DNA from: Marinifilum sp. D714
GTDB taxonomy: Bacteria > Bacteroidota > Bacteroidia > Bacteroidales > Marinifilaceae
NCBI RefSeq assembly: GCF_030851345.1
Contig: NZ_JALPNU010000004.1
Location: forward strand, 186,001-250,000
Length of the DNA stretch: 64,000 bases
Direction of reading: 5' to 3'
In this document: in pieces, positions 20,935-29,992 of the stretch
Layout: every line of letters starts with the position of its first letter
How positions within the stretch are numbered: the first letter of the stretch is position 1
The notes under the pieces: model-generated
What the model was told of the DNA's origin: nothing
Databases searched by the model: none
What the model saw: only the letters and a program-made list of their open reading frames with translations
Translations under genes and position numbers: made by a program

Positions 20935-21720
20935 ATGAGTAAGATTAACAAAGTTGTAATTCTGGGAGCAGGAAATTTGGCTACACAATTGGCCATTGCA
21001 TTACATGATGCTGGGGTAAATATTATGCAGGTTTATAGCAGAACCTTGAAATCGGCTTCCGTTTTGGCCGAGAAAGTGAACTCTACTGCCCTAAGCGATA
21101 TACAGAATCTGGCTAAAGATGCCGACTTGTACATTTTTGCTTTAAGCGATAAAGCTTTACAGCCTGTATTAGATCAAATGCCAATACCAATTGGTGATGT
21201 TGTACATACTGCAGGAAGCATTCCTATGGATATCTTTGATGATTACACCGAATGTTATGGTGTGTTTTATCCACTGCAAACTTTCTCAAAAAATAGAAAG
21301 GTCGATTTTTCAAATATTCCCATTTGCATAGAATCCAATAATTTGGGTTTACAGGAGGATTTGATAGAGCTGGCAGCAAGAATTTCGACTAATATTCACC
21401 TGATTGACTCTGAGCAAAGAAAGCAATTGCACTTGTCGGCAGTATTTACCTGCAATTTTGCCAATCACATGTACAGTATTGGGCAAAAGTTGTTGGCAGA
21501 GAAGGATGTGGATTTTGATTTGTTGAAACCACTTATCAAGGAAACTGCAGAAAAGGTACAGGAGCTTGATCCGGTATCTGCACAAACCGGACCTGCCATC
21601 CGATTTGACAAAGAAATCATGACAAAACACGAGAATGAGCTAAAAGATTTACCTGATTTTCAAAAATTATATAGATTTGTCAGTGAAAGCATTTTTAAGA
21701 TGCATTCAGAGAAGAAATAG
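20935..21720 (+). CDS. DUF2520 / Rossmann-fold oxidoreductase-like protein
   Basis: A 261-residue protein with an N-terminal dinucleotide-binding loop VVILGAGNLATQLAIAL and a C-terminal helical domain (DUF2520, PF10728), related in fold to F420- or NADP-dependent dehydrogenases such as pyrroline-5-carboxylate reductase. The ATG at 20935 is preferred because it lies just before the Rossmann strand; the longer frame overlaps the upstream gene. The substrate is unknown. A KdsC-type phosphatase follows. Confidence 0.85.
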   Translation: MSKINKVVILGAGNLATQLAIALHDAGVNIMQVYSRTLKSASVLAEKVNSTALSDIQNLAKDADLYIFALSDKALQPVLDQMPIPIGDVVHTAGSIPMDIFDDYTECYGVFYPLQTFSKNRKVDFSNIPICIESNNLGLQEDLIELAARISTNIHLIDSEQRKQLHLSAVFTCNFANHMYSIGQKLLAEKDVDFDLLKPLIKETAEKVQELDPVSAQTGPAIRFDKEIMTKHENELKDLPDFQKLYRFVSESIFKMHSEKK

Positions 21721-21741
21721 AACAATTTACACACATAAAAT

Positions 21742-22269
21742 ATGGCTTTTTTTAAGGAAGATTTAATGAAAGTTAAGGCTTTCATTTTTGATGTTGACGG
21801 AGTACTTTCAAGCGAATCGATTGTGATTGACTCTAATGGTGAAATGTTGCGTACTGCCAATACCAAGGATGGTTATGCTATTCAGTATGCAATTAAGAAA
21901 GGCTATCCTGTAGCCATTATTACTGGTGGTTTTTCCGATGCGGTTGAAAAGCGTTATCGCGGGTTGGGGATGACTGATATTTACATGGCTTCGAAGAATA
22001 AAATTAAAGATTTCGAAGATTTTATTGCCAAGCATGATTTAGATCCTGATCATATCATGTATATGGGTGATGATTTGCCTGATTTTGAGGTGATGAAGCG
22101 AATCGGTGTTCCTACGTGTCCTGCAAATGCAGTTGAACAAATTAAAGCCATATCAAATTACATATCAGATAAAGATGGTGGATACGGATGTGTGCGTGAT
22201 GTAATTGAGCAGGTGTTAAGAGCTCATTCAAAGTGGTACGAATCTGATACAAACATACAAAGCATCTAA
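21742..22269 (+). CDS. kdsC: KdsC-type HAD phosphatase
   Basis: A 175-residue HAD-superfamily hydrolase without a cap domain. Motif I is FIFDVDGVLSS (two catalytic aspartates), motif II is in AIITGG, and motif IV is YMGDDLPDFEVM. This matches 3-deoxy-D-manno-octulosonate 8-phosphate phosphatase, which makes Kdo for lipopolysaccharide; the same subfamily also includes sialic-acid-type phosphatases. Two in-frame starts exist; the downstream ATG at 21766 (MKVKAFIFDVDG) is equally plausible. Confidence 0.82.
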   Translation: MAFFKEDLMKVKAFIFDVDGVLSSESIVIDSNGEMLRTANTKDGYAIQYAIKKGYPVAIITGGFSDAVEKRYRGLGMTDIYMASKNKIKDFEDFIAKHDLDPDHIMYMGDDLPDFEVMKRIGVPTCPANAVEQIKAISNYISDKDGGYGCVRDVIEQVLRAHSKWYESDTNIQSI

Positions 22270-22364
22270 AACAATTAAGAATTGGTAATTATCAATGAAT
22301 AATACCTTGAGTATAATAATGGATAGTTACAAATGAGATATTGATTCGGTAAATAGCTAAAATC

Positions 22365-23318
22365 ATGAGTAATTTTTTGAAACTAATTCGTTTTCCTAAC
22401 CTATTGATTATAGCGTTGGTTCAGTATGTAATGCGATATTTTATTATAGAACCAATTTTGGGGATTAATAGAATTAAGCTACAGTTTTCCGATGTTGATT
22501 TTGCCATGCTGGTTTTGGCCACAGTTTGTATGGCGGCGGCTGGTTATATTATTAACGATTATTTCGATACAAAGGCTGATCGTTTCAACAAGAAAGACGT
22601 AATTGTAGGAAGAAAAATTACCAGAAGAATTGCTTTGGCAATGCATCAAGTATTAACTGGTATTTCTATTCTGCTTGGCGGATACGTATCCTATAGTGTA
22701 GGACATTGGCAGTTTGTTTTCATTTTTTTCATGGCTGGGGGCTTGCTTTGGTTCTATTCAACTTCGTACAAGTATTACTTTTTATTGGGGAGCGTTCTAA
22801 TGGCAATGATTGTCGCAGTAGTTCCATTATTGGTTGTTATTTATGAAATACCACCTTTAAATAAAACTTATGCTGATGTTTTGCTGGCTTCAAAAACCAA
22901 CTTTAACTACTTGTTGTATTGGGTTGGAGCATTCTCATTTTTTGCCTTTTTTGGAGTGTTGATTGGGCAATTTATCCGAGATATACTATCCTTAAAAGGA
23001 GATCGCGAAATAAAAAGAAAAAGTTTGCCTGCAGTAGTTGGTTTAAAATGGGCAAAAGTGATTATAGTGGTATTGATATTATTTTTATCTGCATCAGTTT
23101 TTGGTGTTTGGTATCAATTCTTAAATGCTCCCATGGATAAAATTACGCCATGGTATTTTGGCATATTGATCATTTTACCATTGATTTTGTTGGCGTACCG
23201 AGTAGTTAAATTTAAAGAAGGAGACCTATTCAAAATGGGCAAATTCTTACTTCGATTCGCATTTTTAGCGGGTATCTCTTATGCCTTTGTTGTCAATTAT
23301 ATCGTCGAAAAATTATAA
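22365..23318 (+). CDS. UbiA-family prenyltransferase
   Basis: A 317-residue integral membrane prenyltransferase with about eight hydrophobic segments. The first aspartate-rich motif NDYFDTKAD (about residues 64-72) and the second, RDILSLKGDRE (about 207-217), bind the Mg2+-diphosphate of the prenyl donor. In Bacteroidota this type is usually annotated geranylgeranylglycerol-phosphate geranylgeranyltransferase; the acceptor cannot be settled from sequence. It sits between the KdsC-like phosphatase and maf. Confidence 0.85.
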   Translation: MSNFLKLIRFPNLLIIALVQYVMRYFIIEPILGINRIKLQFSDVDFAMLVLATVCMAAAGYIINDYFDTKADRFNKKDVIVGRKITRRIALAMHQVLTGISILLGGYVSYSVGHWQFVFIFFMAGGLLWFYSTSYKYYFLLGSVLMAMIVAVVPLLVVIYEIPPLNKTYADVLLASKTNFNYLLYWVGAFSFFAFFGVLIGQFIRDILSLKGDREIKRKSLPAVVGLKWAKVIIVVLILFLSASVFGVWYQFLNAPMDKITPWYFGILIILPLILLAYRVVKFKEGDLFKMGKFLLRFAFLAGISYAFVVNYIVEKL

Positions 23319-23320
23319 AG

Positions 23321-23363
23321 ATGAGTTATGAAAGTAATTCATAATTCATCACTTGCAACTCAT
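23321..23363 (+). repeat. Inverted words in the spacer before maf
   Basis: ATGAGTT (23321-23327) pairs with AACTCAT (23357-23363), and inside it TTATGAA pairs with TTCATAA. The spacer resembles those of the etf operon in being made of short self-complementary words. Confidence 0.5.
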
Positions 23364-23377
23364 AATTAATTAAAAGC

Positions 23378-23956
23378 ATGTTGAATAATCTTAAAGATTA
23401 TCATTTAATATTAGCTTCTCAATCTCCTCGTAGACATCAGATGTTAAAGGAGTTGGGATTAGAATTTGAAATTAGAACCAAGGAGGTTGATGAGGTTTAT
23501 CCTGAAGGATTAACACCTGAAGAAATTCCTGTTTATTTGGCGGAATTAAAGGCTTCTGTATTTGAATCTGATTTTACAAATAATGAATTGGTAATTACTG
23601 CGGATACCATTGTTTGTATTGATGATTGGATTCTAGGAAAACCTAAAGATAGAGAAGATGCATTTAAGATGTTAAACGCGTTATCAGGTAGATCGCATCA
23701 GGTAATCAGTGGAGTTTGCTTAAAAAGTAAAGGTAAAAAAGTAAGTTTTGCCACTACCACCAATGTTCATTTTAAGGTGTTGTCAAAACAGGAAATAGAT
23801 TATTACATCGATAATTATAAACCTTTCGATAAAGCTGGAGCCTATGGTATTCAGGAATGGATTGGATTTATTGGCATTGATGGGATTGAAGGATCCTACT
23901 TTAATGTTGTAGGTTTGCCAATTCAAAGACTATATGAAGAGTTAACAAGATTTTAA
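23378..23956 (+). CDS. maf: Maf-like nucleotide pyrophosphatase
   Basis: A 192-residue Maf/YhdE-type nucleoside triphosphate pyrophosphatase, a housekeeping enzyme that removes modified or non-canonical nucleotides such as dTTP/UTP analogues. The N-terminal motif LASQSPRRHQMLKELG binds the nucleotide, and DTIVCIDDWILGKPKDREDAF carries the acidic and lysine residues of the active site. It is followed 26 bases later by the S46 peptidase gene. Confidence 0.93.
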   Translation: MLNNLKDYHLILASQSPRRHQMLKELGLEFEIRTKEVDEVYPEGLTPEEIPVYLAELKASVFESDFTNNELVITADTIVCIDDWILGKPKDREDAFKMLNALSGRSHQVISGVCLKSKGKKVSFATTTNVHFKVLSKQEIDYYIDNYKPFDKAGAYGIQEWIGFIGIDGIEGSYFNVVGLPIQRLYEELTRF

Positions 23957-23982
23957 ACAACTATACTAAAACATAGACCATT

Positions 23983-26163
23983 ATGAGAAAGATTAGTTTG
24001 CTACTATTAGCAGTGTTATTGCTAATAGGAAGCACTGTGAAAGCGGACGAGGGAATGTGGATTCCAATGCTTTTAAAGAAGTACAATATTGAAGACATGC
24101 AGAAAGTTGGTTTCAAGTTAACTGCAGAAGATATTTACGACATTAACCAAGCATGTTTGAAAGATGCTGTGGTTGGACTTGGGAGAGAGGGAAGACCTTT
24201 CCGTCACTTTTGTACAGGAGAATTGGTTTCAGACCAAGGTTTGATGATTACAAATCACCATTGTGGATATGGTGCTATTCAATCACATTCAACTCTTGAA
24301 CATGATTACTTAAAAGATGGTTTTTGGGCCATGAGTCGTGAAGAGGAATTGGCAAATGAAGGAATTACCGCTTCATTTTTAATTCGCATGGCTGATGTTA
24401 CAGCACAGGTTTTGGATGGCGTAACTGATGACATGAAGGAATCTGATCGTCAGAAGCTGATTAAGAAGCACATTAAAGCTATTGTTGAAGAGGCTGAAAA
24501 AAGTACTCACCACAGGGCAAGTGTGAAAGCTTATTTCAACGGCAATCAGTATTTTATGGCAGTATACGAAATCTTTAAAGATGTGCGTTTGGTAGGAGCT
24601 CCTCCATCAGCCATTGGTAAGTTTGGTGGTGATACTGACAACTGGATGTGGCCACGTCATACTGGTGACTTTTCAATGTTCAGAATTTATGCAGGAAAAG
24701 ACAATAAACCAGCTTCATACTCAAAAGATAATGTGCCTTTAAAGCCTAAGCAGTCATTCAAAATCTCGTTAAAAGGAGTAAATCAAGATGATTTTACCAT
24801 GGTTTTTGGATATCCAGGAACAACTACAGAATACCTGACATCTTATGCTTTAAAGATGATGACCGAGGTTGATAATCCTCATAAGATTAAAATCAGAACC
24901 AAGAAATTGGATTTGATGCGTGCAGATATGGATGCTTCACCAATGGTTAGAATTCAATATTCGGCTAAATATGCTGGTGTTGCTAACTCTTGGAAAAGAT
25001 GGCAAGGTGAAATTAAAGGATTGAATCGATTGAATGCAATCGAAAGGAAAGAGGCTCTTGAGAAGAAATTTGAAGAGTGGGCAAACTCTACTCCTGAATT
25101 GAAGAAAAAATATGCTGGTATCCTGGCAAAAATGAAAGCATATTACAACCAAGTAACTCCACTTAGTTTAGCTCGAGATTATGCAATGGAAGCTGGATTT
25201 AGAGGAGCTGAAACTGTTGGTTTGGCCGGTAAATTCAAAACATTGTCAACTTTTGAGAAAAAAGATGCTGATAAGGTTCAACCTGAATTGGATAAACTAA
25301 AGGAAGAAAGTGCAAAATTCTATAAGAACTTCAATCTGCCAACAGAGAAGAAATTATTGGCAGCAACTTTAAAGATGTATAGCGACAATTTATCTGACGA
25401 ATTTCTACCTGAGGAGATAAAGAATATCAAACAAAAATACAAAGGTGATTTTGAAGCGTTTGCAGAAAAAGCATTTGCGAAATCGATATTCGCTAGTCAA
25501 TCTAAGTTAGATCAGTTTATAGAGAATTATAAAGTTTCTCAAGCTAAAAAATTAAGCAAGGATCCTTTGTTTGTATTATCAAACGATATCTCATTTTTCT
25601 ATGGTTCTAAAATAGCTCCTGATTACAATAAAATAATGGATCAGCTTGATAAGCTACAGCGCACATATATGGCCGGATTAATGAAAATGCAGCCTGAGAA
25701 GGTATTTTATCCTGATGCAAATTCAACTTTCCGAGTTCATTATGGTAAAGTGTCTGGTTATAAACCAAGAAATGCTGTAAGCTATGCTCATTATACAACA
25801 CTGGAAGGAATCATAGAGAAAGATAATCCTGAAATTTTTGATTACGATGTACCTCAAAAATTAAGAGATCTTTACGACTCGAAAGATTTTTGTGATTATG
25901 CAAATGCCAAAGGTGAAATGCCAGTTTGTTTTGCAGCTACCAATCACACTACTGGAGGTAACTCAGGTAGTCCGGTTTTAAATGCAAATGGAGAGTTAAT
26001 TGGATTGAATTTCGACCGTGCTTGGGAAGGTGTGATGTCTGATTTGATGTACGATCCTGAGATTTGTAGAAATGTATCTCTTGATATCAGATATGTTCTT
26101 TTTATTGTAGATAAGTTTGCCGGAGCAAGTTATTTACTTGATGAAATGAACATTGTAAAATAA
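23983..26163 (+). CDS. S46 dipeptidyl peptidase, DPP11 type
   Basis: A 726-residue secreted or periplasmic serine peptidase of family S46 with a signal peptide (about 21 residues, ending VKA). The catalytic histidine is in TNHHCGYG (about residue 92), the aspartate in GGDTDNW, and the serine at residue 661 in GGNSGSP. Eighteen residues after the serine is an arginine (R679, in NFDRAW). In Porphyromonas DPP11 this position is Arg673, which gives preference for Asp/Glu at P1, whereas DPP7 has glycine. The enzyme therefore probably releases acidic dipeptides. A strong terminator follows. Confidence 0.93.
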   Translation: MRKISLLLLAVLLLIGSTVKADEGMWIPMLLKKYNIEDMQKVGFKLTAEDIYDINQACLKDAVVGLGREGRPFRHFCTGELVSDQGLMITNHHCGYGAIQSHSTLEHDYLKDGFWAMSREEELANEGITASFLIRMADVTAQVLDGVTDDMKESDRQKLIKKHIKAIVEEAEKSTHHRASVKAYFNGNQYFMAVYEIFKDVRLVGAPPSAIGKFGGDTDNWMWPRHTGDFSMFRIYAGKDNKPASYSKDNVPLKPKQSFKISLKGVNQDDFTMVFGYPGTTTEYLTSYALKMMTEVDNPHKIKIRTKKLDLMRADMDASPMVRIQYSAKYAGVANSWKRWQGEIKGLNRLNAIERKEALEKKFEEWANSTPELKKKYAGILAKMKAYYNQVTPLSLARDYAMEAGFRGAETVGLAGKFKTLSTFEKKDADKVQPELDKLKEESAKFYKNFNLPTEKKLLAATLKMYSDNLSDEFLPEEIKNIKQKYKGDFEAFAEKAFAKSIFASQSKLDQFIENYKVSQAKKLSKDPLFVLSNDISFFYGSKIAPDYNKIMDQLDKLQRTYMAGLMKMQPEKVFYPDANSTFRVHYGKVSGYKPRNAVSYAHYTTLEGIIEKDNPEIFDYDVPQKLRDLYDSKDFCDYANAKGEMPVCFAATNHTTGGNSGSPVLNANGELIGLNFDRAWEGVMSDLMYDPEICRNVSLDIRYVLFIVDKFAGASYLLDEMNIVK

Positions 26164-26180
26164 AGCAAGATTTTAAGTAT

Positions 26181-26218
26181 AAAAAAGGAATTACCGATTG
26201 AGGTAATTCCTTTTTTTT
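26181..26218 (+). terminator. Terminator after the S46 peptidase
   Basis: AAAAAAGGAATTACC and GGTAATTCCTTTTTT pair perfectly around a six-base loop, ending in eight T residues. The A tract also lets it work on the opposite strand. Confidence 0.93.
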
Positions 26219-26377
26219 GTTTGATAATTAAACAGACATGAAAAGAAAACTAAAGTTGATGTTGTTTGTCTGTTTGTAATAATTACCTATAAAGTTAATA
26301 ATCTATTTTAGAAATTGCGAATCTAGTTTGTAGATTATTGGCTTGTATGTTTTATCTTGTTTATAATGATTTTCTAA

Positions 26378-27184
26378 CTAGTTGCACGGCAGGTAGTAAT
26401 CTTTTAATGGATTAATAAAAAGAATTGGGTTTCCTTTATTACGTAGAAATTTTTTTATCTCAGCAGGTCCAAAATATTTGTTTAGCAAACCATCATTTTT
26501 TTGAGATAGCAGAACCATTAAATCAGAATGGAATTGTTCAGAAAATGAATAGGCATCTTGTCTCAACCAGTTACTACTTCGTTCTGATTTTACAATTTTA
26601 TAATCAAAATTAAATTGCTCATACATTCTCTTTGTAAAAATTAGTGTAGCCTTAATTTTTCGTTGAGCTGATTCAGCCTTGTGATTGGCAGTAAATAAAT
26701 GAATTCTAGCTTGGTTGAAGCGTCCAAAATAGCTTGCCCAAATCATTTTTTCTTTTGTTTCCCGTTTAAAATCAACAGGTACGGTGATGTTTTGGTAATT
26801 ACACTGTTCCTTGCTTTTTTCTCCTAGCAGAATACTTGGGATTTTAGCCTTGTATAGATATTTGAAAACTTCATTCTTTTTAAAGGTTGAAAGCTTACCT
26901 TTTGCAAACTCAGTAACAATAAAAATGGCTTCAAGTTGCTGTATTGTATTATTGGGTTCAACCGCTGGGTTTCCCAATGATATTTCCTTGTAAACTATAT
27001 TTTCAGAGTTCAGTTCACCAATTAAACTTGAGGGTAATTGATTATTGGAAGCGCTTTTGCAAATTTGGGTAAATGCGACCTCTGCTTTAAATATAGATGC
27101 TAGTTTAAATGCATGCACTATGGCTTTTCTGATGTAATTTTGATCTTGAATTAAGACCAATATATGTTGTGTTTTTCTCCCCAT
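26378..27184 (-). CDS. Universal stress protein family protein (tandem UspA)
   Basis: A 268-residue cytosolic protein with two UspA-like halves. The first begins QHILVLIQDQNYIRKAIVHAFKLASIF; the second begins NITVPVDFKRETKEKMIWASYFGRF and ends FLRNKGNPILFINP, which is near the usual C-terminal Usp strand. The ATP-binding GxxGx9GS motif is not evident, so it may be of the non-ATP-binding class. It stands alone, divergent from the hydrogenase operon. Confidence 0.75.
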   Translation of the reverse strand: MGRKTQHILVLIQDQNYIRKAIVHAFKLASIFKAEVAFTQICKSASNNQLPSSLIGELNSENIVYKEISLGNPAVEPNNTIQQLEAIFIVTEFAKGKLSTFKKNEVFKYLYKAKIPSILLGEKSKEQCNYQNITVPVDFKRETKEKMIWASYFGRFNQARIHLFTANHKAESAQRKIKATLIFTKRMYEQFNFDYKIVKSERSSNWLRQDAYSFSEQFHSDLMVLLSQKNDGLLNKYFGPAEIKKFLRNKGNPILFINPLKDYYLPCN

Positions 27185-27502
27185 TAATTAAAGAAATAAT
27201 TTGCTAAATAAGCCAAATGTATTCTGGTATATGACGAATATACTTAAAAAAACTCTCCTTCCTAATAATAACAAGCATGTAGTTTAATCTTAATTTCTAA
27301 ATATGTTCTGAAAATTAATACTTAAAATCGGGATCGTATTTTTATTTAGAATTGATAGTTTATACGGTATTATTTAGACTAATTATGTATTTGATTAAAA
27401 TAAATCTATTCCTTTAAATATCATTTATTAATATACCTCAAATTCTTATCTTAGTGCCGTTAAGAAAGACTAAAAAGATAAACATAACTTAATACTGCGA
27501 TA
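27185..27502. other. Divergent region between usp and the hydrogenase operon
   Basis: A 318-base non-coding, very AT-rich stretch. CAAATGTA at 27214-27221 is a minus-strand TACATTTG element 30 bases before the usp start. For the hydrogenase operon the best candidate is a degenerate TTTA (27424-27427), 19 bases, TATCTTAG (27447-27454); it deviates from consensus in both boxes, which would suit an activator-dependent promoter. No open frame of note. Confidence 0.45.
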
Positions 27503-27850
27503 ATGGTGAAAGTGGCAGATGTGGTTGATAAACTTAATGCACGTGTTATTTGTGGAAGCTGTGATATGAATCAAGAAATTCAATTTGGATTTGCTTCGGA
27601 TTTAATGAGTGACGTACTAACAATAGATACAGAAAATCTTCTTTTAATAACAGGTTTAAATAATCTGCAGACCATTCGTACATCGGAAATGTCTGATATA
27701 TCTTTCATTTTGTTTGTAAGAGATAAGAAAGCTACAGAGGAAATGAAAGAATTGGCATGTGAGAATGAGATTACTTTACTTGAATGCGGACATTCAATGT
27801 TTAGAGCTTGTTCAATTTTAAATGAGATCGGTTTACAACCTGTATATTAA
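27503..27850 (+). CDS. DRTGG-domain protein 1
   Basis: A 115-residue protein resembling the DRTGG domain (PF07085), a small fold of unknown biochemical role found next to CBS-domain phosphatases and in hydrogenase-linked operons. The match is to the stretch LNARVICGSCDMNQEIQFGFASDLMSDVL and the later FILFVRDKKATEEM. It is the first gene of the long hydrogenase operon and a paralogue of the fourth gene. It carries cysteines at about residues 17 and 20 and again in the second half, which the other copy lacks. Confidence 0.75.
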   Translation: MVKVADVVDKLNARVICGSCDMNQEIQFGFASDLMSDVLTIDTENLLLITGLNNLQTIRTSEMSDISFILFVRDKKATEEMKELACENEITLLECGHSMFRACSILNEIGLQPVY

Positions 27851-27859
27851 TTGGCGAGA

Positions 27860-28273
27860 ATGGAATTTAAGTTTACAATAGAGGGAGGTAATTTTTCTAA
27901 AGCAGGATCAGCTTCAAGCGAAGTGAAAAAAATCCTTAAACAGCTAAATGTAAACCCTAAGATTATTAAAAGAACAGTTGTTTCATTGTATGAGGCAGAA
28001 GTTAATGTTGTGGCTCATGCATTTGAAGGCAATATGAACGTGGATATCGATACTGACAAGATTGTTGTAAAGATTGAAGATAAAGGTCCGGGAATTCCTG
28101 ATATTGATCAGGCTATGCAAGAAGGATACTCCACAGCTACTCCTCAGGTTAGAGAAATGGGGTTCGGTGCTGGAATGGGTTTGCCAAACATCAAACGTAA
28201 TTCCGATCAAATGAATATTACTAGCAAGGTAGATGTTGGTACAGAAGTTGAAATCATAAATTATCTCGGATAG
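27860..28273 (+). CDS. RsbW-like GHKL ATPase (anti-sigma-factor-like kinase)
   Basis: A 137-residue HATPase_c protein of the RsbW/SpoIIAB class. The N box is YEAEVNVVAHA, G1 is EDKGPGIPD and G2 is GFGAGMGLPNI. In known members such a domain binds a sigma factor and phosphorylates an STAS partner; neither partner gene is in the window. I choose ATG 27860 over the TTG at 27851, which abuts the preceding stop, because the conserved core starts just after the ATG. The next gene begins four bases after its stop, showing tight coupling. Confidence 0.82.
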   Translation: MEFKFTIEGGNFSKAGSASSEVKKILKQLNVNPKIIKRTVVSLYEAEVNVVAHAFEGNMNVDIDTDKIVVKIEDKGPGIPDIDQAMQEGYSTATPQVREMGFGAGMGLPNIKRNSDQMNITSKVDVGTEVEIINYLG

Positions 28274-28277
28274 AAAA

Positions 28278-29645
28278 ATGGAGCAGGTTCATTTTTATCA
28301 TGCATTAAAAGTAGTTGATGAAGTGTGTATTGGATGTACACACTGTATGAACGTATGTCCAACTGCTGCTATTCGTGTAAAAAATGGTACTGCTGATATT
28401 AATAAAAATGCTTGTGTTGATTGTGGTGAATGTTTACAAGCATGTCCTGTTAATGCTATTATTGTAGAGCAGGATGACTTTACTCAAATTTTTAACTACA
28501 AACAAAGAGTAGCTCTTTTGCCTACTGTTTTGCTGGGACAATTTCCAGATGATGTTTCTGAGGTTCAAATCTATAATGAAATTAAAGATCTTGGATTTAC
28601 ACATGTTTATGAAGTAGATGGTGCTGTAGATGTGTTAATTGATTCTACTAAAAAATTCATGCACAAGCATCATCAGGAGAGACCGTTTATTTCTAGTTTC
28701 TGCCCTGCAATAGTTAGATTAATTCAGGTTAAGTTTCCTGCTTTAGTAGATAATATCATTCAATTAAAACCTGTAATAGATATTTCAGCTCAGTTTTACC
28801 GTAAAAAACTACAAGATAAGGGTTATGCTCAGGAAGAAATTGGGATTTTTTATGTGACTCCGTGTGCTGCAAAAATTGCTGCGGTAAAAAGTCCTGTGGG
28901 AGAGCAGAAATCCTTAATAGATGGAGTTATTAATATGGATTTCATCTACAATAAGGTTCTGCTTAGTATTAAGAATAGTAAGAAGGAAACTAAAAAATAC
29001 CCGGAAAATATACACATGTCTCGAAGAAGTATTGGATGGACACTAACAACAGGTGAGGCTTCGAGATATTCAGGAAGGTGTTTGGCAATTGATGAGATTC
29101 ATAATGTAATTGAAGTTTTGGAAAAGTTGGAAAACGAAGAAATAACTGATGTTGACTTTTTGGAACTTCGTGCATGTGATCATTCTTGTGCTGGCGGTGT
29201 ACTAGCTACTGAGAATCGTTTTCTTGCAATTGAGCGTTTGAGAAAACGTGCTGCATGGTATCATAGGAACAAGCCTATGATTATGCCTGAAAGAGAAATT
29301 GATTTGTATAAAACATACCTTCAGGAGAATATAGGAATAGATAAAGTGGAACCACGATCGATTTTAAGTTTGGATTCGGACATGATGGTTGCCATGAAGA
29401 AAATGAAGAAAATTAATCGCATTATGAAAGTTCTTCCAAGAATCGATTGTGGAGCTTGTGGAGCGCCACGCTGTCAGGCTTTGGCAGAGGATGTGGTTCA
29501 GGGAAAGGCTAAGATGACACAATGTGTATTTCTTCAAAAGATGTTAACCAAAGAAGGTTTAATATCTCCTCAAGAATCATTTGATATTTCAGAAGATACA
29601 TGGGGTAAAAGCAGGTTTGAAAAAAAGAATTTAAACGATCATTAA
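28278..29645 (+). CDS. [FeFe]-hydrogenase-like iron-sulfur protein, probably sensory (HfsB-like)
   Basis: A 455-residue protein in three parts. Residues 17-57 hold a double 4Fe-4S ferredoxin domain (CIGCTHCMNVCP and CVDCGECLQACP). The middle (about 80-345) resembles the hydrogenase large domain: SSFCPAIVR (C142), VTPCAAKIAAVKS (C196) and LRACDHSCAGG (C300, C304). The four cubane-ligand cysteines are kept, but the catalytic TSCCP motif is reduced to SFCP, losing the proton-transfer cysteine. The C-terminal domain has a further 4Fe-4S motif CGACGAPRC plus C416. The combination fits non-catalytic, sensory hydrogenase relatives. Confidence 0.85.
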   Translation: MEQVHFYHALKVVDEVCIGCTHCMNVCPTAAIRVKNGTADINKNACVDCGECLQACPVNAIIVEQDDFTQIFNYKQRVALLPTVLLGQFPDDVSEVQIYNEIKDLGFTHVYEVDGAVDVLIDSTKKFMHKHHQERPFISSFCPAIVRLIQVKFPALVDNIIQLKPVIDISAQFYRKKLQDKGYAQEEIGIFYVTPCAAKIAAVKSPVGEQKSLIDGVINMDFIYNKVLLSIKNSKKETKKYPENIHMSRRSIGWTLTTGEASRYSGRCLAIDEIHNVIEVLEKLENEEITDVDFLELRACDHSCAGGVLATENRFLAIERLRKRAAWYHRNKPMIMPEREIDLYKTYLQENIGIDKVEPRSILSLDSDMMVAMKKMKKINRIMKVLPRIDCGACGAPRCQALAEDVVQGKAKMTQCVFLQKMLTKEGLISPQESFDISEDTWGKSRFEKKNLNDH

Positions 29646-29649
29646 TACT

Positions 29650-29991
29650 ATGATAGTACGAGATATAGTTGAAAAGTTAGGACTGAAAGTTTGTTCAGGA
29701 GAAAATGGATTGAATCGCGAAATTGAAGGAGGTTACACTTCGGATTTGTTAAGTGATGTAATGGGAAATGCAGATGAAAACCATGTTTGGGTGACATTAC
29801 AAACTCATAAAAATATCATGGCAATTGCTTCTTTAAAAGAACTGGCAGCAATTGTTTTGGTAAAAGGTTATGAACCAGAAGCAGATGCGGCAGAACAAAG
29901 CAATGAGGAAGGAATTCCAATTCTTTCTTCAGAGGAGGAAGCTTTTGAGTTGACCGGAAAACTATATGAAATTATAAATCAGGCAAAATAG
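29650..29991 (+). CDS. DRTGG-domain protein 2
   Basis: A 113-residue paralogue of the first gene of the operon. Shared features are the start VRDIVEKLGLKVCSGENGLNREI, the core GGYTSDLLSDVMGNAD and the later AAIVLVKGYEPEADAAEQ. It lies four bases after the hydrogenase-like sensor and one base before the PHP gene. No catalytic residues can be named for this family. Confidence 0.78.
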   Translation: MIVRDIVEKLGLKVCSGENGLNREIEGGYTSDLLSDVMGNADENHVWVTLQTHKNIMAIASLKELAAIVLVKGYEPEADAAEQSNEEGIPILSSEEEAFELTGKLYEIINQAK

Positions 29992-29992
29992 A

